Shown here: positions 25,773-34,700 of the stretch, piece by piece
Position numbering within the stretch: the stretch's first letter is position 1
Layout: every line of letters begins with the position of its first letter
DNA from: Roseovarius sp. A-2
GTDB lineage: Bacteria > Pseudomonadota > Alphaproteobacteria > Rhodobacterales > Rhodobacteraceae
Length of the DNA stretch: 64,000 bases
Direction: 5' to 3'
NCBI RefSeq assembly: GCF_002072155.1
Contig: NZ_BDIY01000010.1
Span: 62,001 to 126,000 of the forward strand
Translations under genes and position numbers: made by a program
The notes under the pieces: model-generated
Databases searched by the model: none
Seen by the model: only the letters and a program-made list of their open reading frames with translations
Told to the model about the DNA's origin: nothing

Positions 25773-25972
25773 GTAAGCGTCCGGCGTCACCGCTCTGCCT
25801 CGTATAGAGGGTCGATCGCATCCACCACGAGATAGTGAACACTATGGGGGCGTCATGGCGCGTTGGACGAAGCGGCTTTGGACGGACGAGGAGAAGCGTT
25901 CGATCTGTTTGCAGACGACGGTACCGGGAGTGTCGGTTGCGCGTGTAGCACAGCGTTACGCGATGAACGCCA
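25773..25972 (+). pseudogene. IS66-family remnant (left end and 5' part of orfA)
   Basis: The segment begins two bases after the repC stop with GTAAGCGTCCGGCGTCACC, which matches the GTAA start and body of IS66-type ends. A frame from 25855 encodes RWTKRLWTDEEKRSICLQT and VARVAQRYAMNA, the beginning of IS66 OrfA, then homology stops after about 39 residues. From 25973 to 26244 I see nothing recognisable. The element was cut by a later deletion or rearrangement. Confidence 0.65.
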
Positions 25973-26244
25973 AATGGCGCATCGCGAGGGCATGGTGTTC
26001 ATGCCGCGTATTTCGCCTGACGGCATATTCACCCAGAGAACAAACATCGATCTGAAGTTGCCCTGCAAGCCAGACGATGAGGGTTCAGCTGGCGGCATGA
26101 TGCCTTCGCTCCACCCCAAACCAGGGTAGCGCAACAGACAAATATGCACCGCAAAGCCAAGGTGGTTTTCGGCGCGGCGGCGTGTTGATATTCGACCGTT
26201 CTGCCGGGCAACTTTCAACTTGCCGCATGAGAGCCGACAACACG

Positions 26245-28398
26245 TCAAAATGCCTTCGCTCGGGTGCCAAACCTCTGTCGTAGCCAGTTTGGAATCGTTT
26301 TCGTGAAGCTGACAACATCAGCCTGCCAGGAAGCTGCATCCTCGAGCAGTTTCCGGGCGCTCTTGTCGGGCTTGCCAAGCTTTGCCTTCGGCCAATACTC
26401 CAGATTTCCCTCCCAGGCCGTCAGGTAGCCGTCTGCCCAGATCGAGATCAGCGTCCCCTCCTCGGGGATCAATGCGAGCCCGACAGGCGTACGAAGATTT
26501 GCCAAGGCGCCATTGTAGCGCAGCATCAGCAGGTCGAGTATCCGCTGAAGTGCCTTGTCGCTGTCGATCTCGGGCCCGATGATGTTCAACAGGACTTGGA
26601 CCCAGGCCCCCGGGGGAACAAACTCGGGCGCGGTGCAAACGCCCATCATGTAGCCATCGACCCACCATTCCGTCAGTCCGGCCGGTTTGAGCAGCTTGCC
26701 CAGTTCGCCGGCTTTCTCCGGACGGATGGCGGGCATTTTCATGCCCTCAGGTGCGGGACCGCTGGTGATCTCAAAAGGGATATGGTCACCCGTGTCCGGG
26801 GATGCATTCCCCAGGACATTTTCATGCAGCCAAACCTGGAAGGAGTGATCAAAGATCATCTCCATGATCGGGATCTTCTTCAACGCGCGCCCCTCTTCCA
26901 GGGCCATGGCCACGGCAACGAACTGCAGTGCATTTGGGTCGCCGGTAGCATGCAGCAAATGGGCCATGCGTGCGACCACGCGGGCCCAATGGGATCTGCG
27001 GGTGTCAAGCGTCTGCCACAGGTCGCGTTTCATCGCGGCAGGCGTCTTTGCAGATTCGATCGTCGTCGAGAAGGCATCGCTGTCTTCAAACCAGCTTTCG
27101 GAAATCATGGGGAACTGCGTTTCCCACTCGGAACTGGCATTGATCATCCGGCCCCGCGCCTGCGCTGACATCTCCGGAACTTGCCCCTCAGGATCAGCCA
27201 GGGCAGCAATGTCGAACACCGATGCGGGCTTCGGGCGCAACTCTGACCAACCCATGGCCTGTACAACGCCGACAAGACCCGCGGCGGGCGGATGTCCGGT
27301 CTGCAAGCTATCTGACAGGCCGATCGCGATTGCCTCTTCAACGTAGGCGACCGGCACGTCTCGTGTCTCCACCTCGTTCGTAATCATGTCGATCAGCCGA
27401 CGCTGTTCGCTGGCACTCGAGCAAGGGACCAGATAGGCATCCTTGATCCCGAACCCTTGCTTGATCAGCACCACGGCAACGACGCGCGTCCCGCCGTCCT
27501 GGAGCGCGATGGTCATGCTCTGCGCGCCGGTACCGTCCACAAGGCTCGTGAGCCCGCGATGCACCTTTGGGGCGGTGCTGGAGATCGCGCGATCGACCCC
27601 CTGGCGCAGGGCATTTCGGACAAGTGCGTCGATTCCCGCCCGCGTATCGCCATCTGCGATCCAGCTGCGCATGACGCTCAGTCGCCCGATCAAGTCTGAT
27701 GTCATCGCATTGGCGGCCATCCGATCAGCCAGGCCATTGATCGCGCCCCGGCGGATGTCGGCCCTGCCATCGAGTAACAAGGCGCAGCCAAGTTCTCCCA
27801 GAACGGTCTTTGGGCGCGACACGACGTGCCGAACAACGGCTTGCCTGACGGGGGCAGGAAAGGTGGCCATCAACTCCACAAAACCGGAATGGAGGGCCGA
27901 GATGCTGTCCATCTGATCGCCTGAAATCTCCGCCAGCAATTTGTCGATGAGCGGCTCAAGGTCAGGCGCGTCAGTAAGGTCCAGCTCTTCTGCCATGTCA
28001 TCTGGAACAGAGAACTCGCCAGCCAGGGCATCCGGGGCAGGCAGGCCGGCCCGAACCCAGCAAGATGCCAGAAACAGGCGCCCGGGATCGGTGAGGGCAT
28101 CTTGTGCCTTGAGCGCCTGAATGCCGTCCTCGAGCTGATCGATGAAGCTTGCGCCGACCGTCTTGCCGTTCTCCCGCGCCATGCGGGCCTCATCCAGAGC
28201 GGATGACAGGAGCAAGACAAGCCGTTCATCATGATTATGGCGCGTCTCGAGACGGCCGATGGCGTCAACGACTGCTATCGCCTGTTCCGGCTCGGACATG
28301 AGAGAAAGAGCGACCCGTTTGAATGCATGGCGCGCGCCTGTCGCGTCGGGGTTCTTTGGCAGCGCATCCAGAAGGGTCTGGATCTTGGGAGACAGCAT
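26245..28398 (-). CDS. Large soluble protein of unknown function
   Basis: This 717-residue protein has no signal peptide and no membrane segment. The first 300 residues are mostly helical with HEAT-like spacing (LLLSSALDEARM, ADIRRGAINGLADRMAAN). The middle is mixed (VAVVLIKQGFGIKDAYLVPC, near 320) and the C-terminal third has WVDGYMMGVCTAPEFVPPG. I do not recognise a family or catalytic motif. It stands alone between an IS66 remnant and ccdAB, so it may be cargo of its own; a role in stability or defence cannot be shown. Confidence 0.7.
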   Translation of the reverse strand: MLSPKIQTLLDALPKNPDATGARHAFKRVALSLMSEPEQAIAVVDAIGRLETRHNHDERLVLLLSSALDEARMARENGKTVGASFIDQLEDGIQALKAQDALTDPGRLFLASCWVRAGLPAPDALAGEFSVPDDMAEELDLTDAPDLEPLIDKLLAEISGDQMDSISALHSGFVELMATFPAPVRQAVVRHVVSRPKTVLGELGCALLLDGRADIRRGAINGLADRMAANAMTSDLIGRLSVMRSWIADGDTRAGIDALVRNALRQGVDRAISSTAPKVHRGLTSLVDGTGAQSMTIALQDGGTRVVAVVLIKQGFGIKDAYLVPCSSASEQRRLIDMITNEVETRDVPVAYVEEAIAIGLSDSLQTGHPPAAGLVGVVQAMGWSELRPKPASVFDIAALADPEGQVPEMSAQARGRMINASSEWETQFPMISESWFEDSDAFSTTIESAKTPAAMKRDLWQTLDTRRSHWARVVARMAHLLHATGDPNALQFVAVAMALEEGRALKKIPIMEMIFDHSFQVWLHENVLGNASPDTGDHIPFEITSGPAPEGMKMPAIRPEKAGELGKLLKPAGLTEWWVDGYMMGVCTAPEFVPPGAWVQVLLNIIGPEIDSDKALQRILDLLMLRYNGALANLRTPVGLALIPEEGTLISIWADGYLTAWEGNLEYWPKAKLGKPDKSARKLLEDAASWQADVVSFTKTIPNWLRQRFGTRAKAF

Positions 28399-28559
28399 GG
28401 GATTTCCGATTTATGAAAGGCAGGGCCAGTGATTGATTTGCCTTGCAAGGGTGCAGGAAATTCCACCCGACTGCAATTCGTGGGGGCCTGCTTTTCCTAA
28501 TCCCGACCACGGTAGACGGCTCACCAGCCAATGCCCGCAGATCGTCTTGGTTTTTCGAG

Positions 28560-28850
28560 CTAGACGCCCGCCATCAGGATATCTACCGCCCGCGTAATCA
28601 GATCACCCTGATCCGCAACGCTCCCTGTCCGGCGCAAGCTCGAGCGTCGCACCGCCGCAATCAGCCGTGTCGCAAGCACCAGACGTCTGCCGTCGATCTG
28701 GAGTTCAGGGTTCAGGTGTCGCACCGCAAGATAGTCGGAAAGAAGCGGGATGACGACGATAGACGCATCGGGCGGCAGAAGGTCGCTTTCGACAACGACC
28801 ATGGACACACCACTGTACTCCGCGACATCAAAGCGGGTCAGGTAGTCCAT
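28560..28850 (-). CDS. ccdB: CcdB-family toxin
   Basis: This 96-residue protein has the CcdB layout: VVVESDLLPPDASIVVIPLL near the N-terminus, ELQIDGRRLVLATRLIAAVRR in the middle and DQGDLITRAVDILMAGV at the end. CcdB poisons DNA gyrase when its antitoxin is lost, so it stabilises the element. The start overlaps the end of ccdA by 13 bases. Confidence 0.85.
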   Translation of the reverse strand: MDYLTRFDVAEYSGVSMVVVESDLLPPDASIVVIPLLSDYLAVRHLNPELQIDGRRLVLATRLIAAVRRSSLRRTGSVADQGDLITRAVDILMAGV

Positions 28851-29092
28851 GACGACCCGCCGGGCGCTGTAATGATGTCAGCCAGCGGGTGTCCGTGACG
28901 CTCGTGCCAATCCGATTGGGCCGCAAATGCGCCTGCGTTCTCGGTGAGCCACTTGTTGCGTCGAGTTTCGGCAACGGCCTTGATAAGTGCCGTCTCGGCC
29001 ACCGCAGAGACGTTGATCCCAAGTTCCTTTGCGCCCTCAAGCGCCTCGACATCGAGCGTCAGGGACGTCTTGCGCTTCGTCGCAGCTACCAT
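28838..29092 (-). CDS. ccdA: CcdA-family antitoxin
   Basis: This 84-residue protein has an N-terminal ribbon-helix-helix (RKTSLTLDVEALEGAKELGINVS) for DNA binding and a disordered C-terminus (WLTENAGAFAAQSDWHERHG) that wraps the toxin. It precedes ccdB. The short region upstream (29093-29173) holds two direct copies of ATACCG-like sequence that could be operator, and then the IS6 element. Confidence 0.87.
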   Translation of the reverse strand: MVAATKRKTSLTLDVEALEGAKELGINVSAVAETALIKAVAETRRNKWLTENAGAFAAQSDWHERHGHPLADIITAPGGSSWTT

Positions 29093-29173
29093 GGGATAAC
29101 ACTCCTATTAAATACCGTCAGAGTATACCGTATCTTGGCGCAGCGCAAGCTCCAAGAGCGCAAACCCCGGATA

Positions 29174-29985
29174 GGGCATTGCCAAGTCGTTGTGTCGTGA
29201 AGCGCCTGCTAAAGGATCTCGGATGAAAATGCCATCATCCCTGCCGCGCCTGAAGGGCTTCCGCTTCCCCCGCGAGATCATCGCTTATGCCGTCTGGGCC
29301 TACCACCGTTTCGCTCTGAGCACTGCCAACGTCGAGGACCTTCTGGCAGAGCGCGGCGTGATCGTCAGCCGCGAAACCGTCCGGCTGTGGGTCAACCGCT
29401 TTGGCGCCCATTACGCCAGTTGTATTCGGCGTGACCGGCCCCCGCAGTCGGACAAGTGGCATCTGGACGAGGTCGTCATCCCGATCCGCGGCAAGAAACA
29501 CTGGCTCTGGCGGGCGGTTGACGCCAATGGCGACACGCTCGACATCCTCGTGCAAACCCGCCGGAACGCCAGAGCTGCAAGGCGTTTCCTGACAAGGCTC
29601 ATGGTGCGTTTCGGGCGGCCCCGTGTCGTGATCACCGACAAGCTGCGCAGCTATTTCGCGCCAATCCGCAAGCTCGCTCCCGGCGCAGACCATCGGGCAC
29701 ACAAGGGCTTGAACAACCGGATCGAGGGCTCACACCGACCAACGCGAAGGCGAGAGAAGATCATGGGGCGCTTCAAGTCCCAACGACAGGCGCAGAGGTT
29801 CCTCGCTGCCCATGACCAGATCAACACCCTCTTCCATCCCCGACGCTATCGCCTCACCGCTTCCTCATACCGCCAGGCACGGGCTGATGCCTTCAGCCTG
29901 TGGAGCGACTATGCGATCGAGATGAATGCGTAATTGGTAAGGCTACGTACCCTCGCGCACACGCTCAGATAACTTGGCAATGCCC
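29174..29985 (+). mobile_element. IS6-family insertion sequence, copy 1
   Basis: The ends read GGGCATTGCCAAG at 29174 and, inverted, TTGGCAATGCCC ending at 29985, typical IS6-family ends, and they enclose one transposase gene. The 8 bases on either side differ, so no target duplication is visible. The element cuts into an IS21 istA gene on its right. It is related to, but clearly different from, the two copies near 45 and 49 kb. Confidence 0.85.
29223..29933 (+). CDS. IS6-family DDE transposase
   Basis: This 236-residue transposase starts at the ATG at 29223 (MKMPSSLPRLKGFRFPRE). It has an N-terminal helix-turn-helix and a DDE domain: the first Asp in KWHLDEVVIPI, the second in VVITDKLRSY, and the Glu in LNNRIEGSHRPTRRREK. 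The length and catalytic triad are complete, so it looks active. It shows the usual stop 52 bases before the right end, unlike copies 2 and 3. Confidence 0.9.
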   Translation: MKMPSSLPRLKGFRFPREIIAYAVWAYHRFALSTANVEDLLAERGVIVSRETVRLWVNRFGAHYASCIRRDRPPQSDKWHLDEVVIPIRGKKHWLWRAVDANGDTLDILVQTRRNARAARRFLTRLMVRFGRPRVVITDKLRSYFAPIRKLAPGADHRAHKGLNNRIEGSHRPTRRREKIMGRFKSQRQAQRFLAAHDQINTLFHPRRYRLTASSYRQARADAFSLWSDYAIEMNA

Positions 29986-30813
29986 GCGCAGGACATCCGC
30001 CTGACGTTTGAGGCACTGTGCCTCCAGGTAATCGTTGAACGCGCCCCAGGTTGCAAACCGCGGGATCGGCACCATGAAGTTGCGGCGCGAGTAACCGACC
30101 AGCCCCTCCGCGTTGCCCTTGTCATTGCCCTTGCCGGGCCGCCCGTAGCGGTCACGGAACAGGTAATGTGACATGAACCCGCTGAACAGCGTGGCCCTCT
30201 GACGTGTCCCATCCGGCAGGATCTTCGCAACCAGACAGCGGTCGTTGTCGTAGAGGACCGACACCGGCACCTTGCCGAAGAACGCGAAGGCGTGAACGTG
30301 GCCATCCACCCAAGCCTCGGCAGTGGCTGCCGGATAGGTTCGCACGAAGCAGGCATCACTGTGCGGCAGATCCATGACAAAGAAATGCGCCTTCTGCTCG
30401 ATGCCGCCGATGACGACCACCGCCTCGCCGAAGTCAGCCTGGGCATGACCGGGCGGATGCGCCAGCGGCACGAACATCTCGCGGCCGCGCCGTTCGCGCT
30501 GTCGCATGTAATCCTTCACGATCGTGTAGCCCCCGGTGAACCCGTGCTCGTCGCGAAGCCGTTCGAACACCCGCTTCGCCGTGTGCCGCTGCTTGCGATG
30601 GACCTCCCGATCGCCGTCCAGCCAACTGTCGATGATCCCGGTGAAGGCATCCAGCTTCGGTCGCTTGATCGGGGCCGACCGCCGATACCCAGGCGGAACT
30701 GAAAACGCCATCATCTTGGCTACGCTGTCGCGCGAGATGTTGAAATGCCGCGCCGCCTCACGCTGGCTCATGCCCTCAGCGCAGGCCAGCCGAACCTTCC
30801 GATACAAATCCAC
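29986..30813 (-). pseudogene. istA: Truncated IS21 transposase IstA
   Basis: About 275 residues remain of a protein usually near 500. The N-terminus has a helix-turn-helix (MSQREAARHFNISRDSVAKMM, about 15-35) and the DDE core is present (AQADFGEAVVVIGG with an Asp, VLYDNDRCLVAKIL, and EGLVGYSRRNF with the Glu). The final six codons of the frame come from the IS6 end. The C-terminal part is gone, so the gene is broken. Confidence 0.85.
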
Positions 30814-30935
30814 AGTGAAAATCCTCCCACCCTCCCTGTCACCAGAAAGGGTAAAGGTGGACGACTTTTACGCCGCCCGCAGCAGGCTCATCCCGCCGCT
30901 ACCGTGGCCGACTTTCGCACCGCCGTTCTCAGTCA
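29986..30935 (-). mobile_element. IS21-family remnant (left end, truncated istA)
   Basis: The upstream end shows two related repeats at 30855-30877 and 30901-30923 (GTGGCCGACTTTCGCACCGCC-like), the multiple terminal repeats usual for IS21. The element runs leftward and is cut at 29985 by IS6 copy 1. istB and the right end are missing. Its left end lies exactly at the stop codon of the gene at 30933. Confidence 0.75.
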
Positions 30936-31685
30936 GTCCAGCATTGGAATAGTCAATTTCAATTCATCAGCTTCACCGGTCACATCAGCCGTCTTTAAAA
31001 CTAACAGAACATCCTGTGCAAAAATTGGAAAAGCTTCAATAGGTATCGGTGTCAGCTCTGGACCACCGCCAATGAACAATAGACGAGCCGAAATCTGATC
31101 GTAGCCAACGTGCAAAAAGCAGTTCATGGACTCCGTTGGGTGACGATCGAGCTCCTTCGAGCATGTGATGATGTGCGGAGGTAAATTCTTCCTGTCAGGA
31201 TTAAGCTTAGGCACATATCGGTATAATTTTCTTCCCCAGACGGGATCCCAATACGGCCGATAATGTTGATAGGTTTCATAGACAACGCCGCCAAATTCCC
31301 GAGTCCCCACAAGCTTTGTTCCGCGCAGTGATGCTTCGAGCCATACCGGCCAACCACCCCGAGCGGTAACGATCAGTTCAACGGATTTGTCGTAGCGCAG
31401 CCCCTCGACCCGCCGCGGGTTAAAGAACATGCGCATCCGACGATCATCTGGTGAGGGTGTGTAACCGTCATCCTGACAGACGCGGAAGAAATACGGGCCG
31501 ACCGGGATAATCGCTCCGTCTGGAACAAATTTATCTAGTCCTGATGACCAACCATAAACGCCTTCACACCAAGCCTGGCTTAGCGCTGCAGGCGGCGCAG
31601 GTGCGTAGGGACCGCCGTCTGCTATGCTTTCACCCACGAAAGCTAGCACAACAACCCAAGGGAGAAAAAACTTGCGGAGAATCAC
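30933..31685 (-). CDS. Exported protein of unknown function, 3' end at the IS21 junction
   Basis: This protein of 250 residues has a signal peptide (MILRKFFLPWVVVLAFVGESIA). The mature part is Pro/Trp/Tyr-rich with four cysteines (WCEGVY, RVCQDDGY, ITCSKEL, MNCFLHVGY), perhaps in disulphides. Its stop codon is formed where the IS21 end begins, so the natural C-terminus may have been replaced. It diverges from the RTX gene at 31728 over about 40 bases. No family recognised. It belongs to the AT-richer RTX/Hint region. Confidence 0.65.
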   Translation of the reverse strand: MILRKFFLPWVVVLAFVGESIADGGPYAPAPPAALSQAWCEGVYGWSSGLDKFVPDGAIIPVGPYFFRVCQDDGYTPSPDDRRMRMFFNPRRVEGLRYDKSVELIVTARGGWPVWLEASLRGTKLVGTREFGGVVYETYQHYRPYWDPVWGRKLYRYVPKLNPDRKNLPPHIITCSKELDRHPTESMNCFLHVGYDQISARLLFIGGGPELTPIPIEAFPIFAQDVLLVLKTADVTGEADELKLTIPMLD

Positions 31686-31727
31686 GCTTGACGCTCATAT
31701 GGTGGAAGCATTTTTAGAGGATGACGT

Positions 31728-34700
31728 GTGTCGTATCAGATTTCAACCACGCAGATCGACCCCGAAACAGGCTTTACACATTTCAAAACGCTGGAAAGTA
31801 TTGCAGGAGACCCGAATCCAGATTGGGCACGATTCTACTCAAAGATTTACGACTACACGGCCAATCTGGATGATCAGAGCAACAGTGCCAATCCCAATGT
31901 GCGAGAATGGTTCAGTGTCGCAGCACAGGCAAACGCTGGTGTCGGTGCACCCTCTAATCTGATACGCGATTACACTGCGGCGCAGGTTGGCATTCGAACT
32001 GGCGGTACGGTATCATCTGCAACGCTAGATGATGCATCGGATGCAATCGCTTCCTCCATTTGGCAGGCCATGTCTAGCAATGGCGACCTACCGACTTTCG
32101 AAGACATTCGGACTGAAGATGCCCAGAACGTTGTAAACGTTCTACAAAACGACGGGCACAACGTCGGCTTCAATGTCTGGTCGGGTAACGTTTTGTTTGT
32201 CGGGCTTGGTGATAACGAACCATTGATAGACAATCTTATCCCGTCTTCGAGCAATTCGTCGTACGACCTATTTGCGGCTGGGCAGGCTCTCGGTGTCGCT
32301 GGTTTAGGCTCAATACTTGGTTCGGGATGGGGCTCCGCGTTAACACTTTTAAGCAATACAACCAGCGTCCTGGCAGCCAACGCGGCAACAGATGATTTTT
32401 TGAGTCGCCTCTATGGCAACTTCGCCCCAACCGTCCTTGGCGTAGCTTGGTCAGCTAAGGTGGGTCGGCAAGATAATAGCAGCGATTTGCTGACGGGAAC
32501 AAATTCCCAAGACGTTATCCATAGTGGCACTGGCGACGATGTAATCGTTGGTTCATTGGGATTCGATTTACTCGATGGCGGTGAAAATTTCGATTTCGTG
32601 GACTTCGGCTCATACTTGAACCCGTACCTGCTCGATCTGACCAATCAGGCAATGGGCTCCTACAATGGATCAGTCAGTTATTCTGGCAGCGTATTCAATG
32701 CAGAGCTGCTTTCGGATTCTGTATCACATCTTTTCAATATCGAAGCTCTGCGTCTTGGTCGTAGTGATGACATCTTGCGCCTGGATGCAAATCCGACGCT
32801 GCAACGGATCGACGGCGGTGGCAGTCTGGAAAAAGGGGATTTGATCGACCTTTCTGATTCAACAACCGGTGCGACGGTTTTTTTAGAAGAGGTTGGCAGC
32901 GGTTCGGGTTCTGTAGCGCTGACAAGCGGATCGCTTGAAATAATCGGTTTCGACAACGTCAACGGCACCCAACACGCCGACACGATCACGGGTGGCAAGG
33001 ACCGCAACACGCTTAGGGGTGGCGCGGATGTCGACACGATCGACGGCGGCGCTGGCCACGACGATATCCACGGCGGAGAAGGTAACGACAGCATCCAAGG
33101 CGGAGATGGGGCGGACTGGCTCTATGATCGTGGTGCCGATGACGGCATCAGGGAAAACGAAACCCTGAACCAATATTTGAACCGTGTCTTGGCCTATGAT
33201 GGCGAAGGCAACGATACGCTGGAGGGCGGTGCCGGGGCGGATGTTCTGATGCACTCGGGTGGTACGGATGTGTTTGAAGGCGGTGAGGATGATGATCTTT
33301 ATATGGTCGCTCCGCAGGTGGCTTTGGGTAATGTCGCGACAGATGATCTGACCATCGTTTTGTCGGGCAATTTCGGCCATGACCTGATCACCGGTGGACC
33401 AGCAGGTGTGAACACGGTTGAGTTTCAGGGTATTAACAGCTCTGACATCACGGTGAACTACGAGTATGCCTCCACCCTTCTGCAAAGCATCTATTCCAAT
33501 TTCGACCCGATCTTCGGCTGGACGCTCGATCCAAGTTCGGTGGAAGCGGGGATATTTCAATCGGTTGGCACGCTCGAAATCATCGTCAATTCGACTGGTG
33601 CCAGCATAACGGTGGAAAACGTTACCGGCTCATTCAGTCAGCAGCTGAGTGGAAATGGAAGCTTTCAGCCCGCCGCATTCATCCGCAATCCTTTTGAACT
33701 GGTGTTGGATGATGGTCTGCTCGACCTCAACACAGTCCTGGTCACCAACGGTAGCATCACCAATGGCCAGGTCAGCAACACCGCGTTCGATGCTCTGGGG
33801 GCGCTGGAGGATGAACGAGCGATTCCGGAAGACACGCTCACGGGCGGCAGCGAAGACGATACCCTGTATGGCTCAACGGCGTCTAACGTTGTGAGAGGCT
33901 TCGAAGGCGACGACACGCTGTTTGGCGGCGGCGGGGCGGATATTCTTTTCGGCGGCGAAGGAGCCGATCAACTGATTGGCGGGTCAGGTATTGATACGGC
34001 AAGCTATGCAAACGCAACCGCTGGCGTTAGCGTTCGCCTGTTGAACAACAGCTTTCAGTCAGGTGAGGCTGTCGGTGACGAGTTGATCTCGATTGAAAAC
34101 CTGACCGGGTCCACCTTTGACGACACACTCGGCGGCGATGGCAACTCGAATGTCATTCATGGCGGTGACGGCCACGATCAGCTTTATGCTCTGGGCGGCG
34201 GTGACGACAGCTATTATGGTGAGGCAGGCAATGACACGCTTGAAACCGCGGATGGCAACGATTTTCTCGACGGTGGCGAGGGGGATGATCAGCTTAAGGC
34301 GGGCATCGGTATCAATACCGTTCTGGGCGGCGCGGGAGATGATCTTCTGATCAATGATGGTTCGCCCGATTTGGTCTATGATCCCAGCCAGGGATGGATC
34401 ACCGTCTGGCAAGGCGGCCAGGGAACTTACGATGGCGGAATCGGCACCGACACGTTCGAGGTCTATTTTGAAGGCGGCCTCGTCGTGGACCTGGCGGCAA
34501 ATCGCGCTGATTTCGGGTCGACCGGTCATCATGCCACGCTTGTTTCAATCGAGAATGTGACGACAGGTCGGGGTGATGATCTCATTCGTGGGAGTGATGG
34601 AAGCAATGTCCTTGATGGCGATCAGGGCAACGATACCATTCTTGGTGGGGGTGGCCACGACACCTTGATCGGCGGCGACGGCAATGATGTCATTTTCGGC

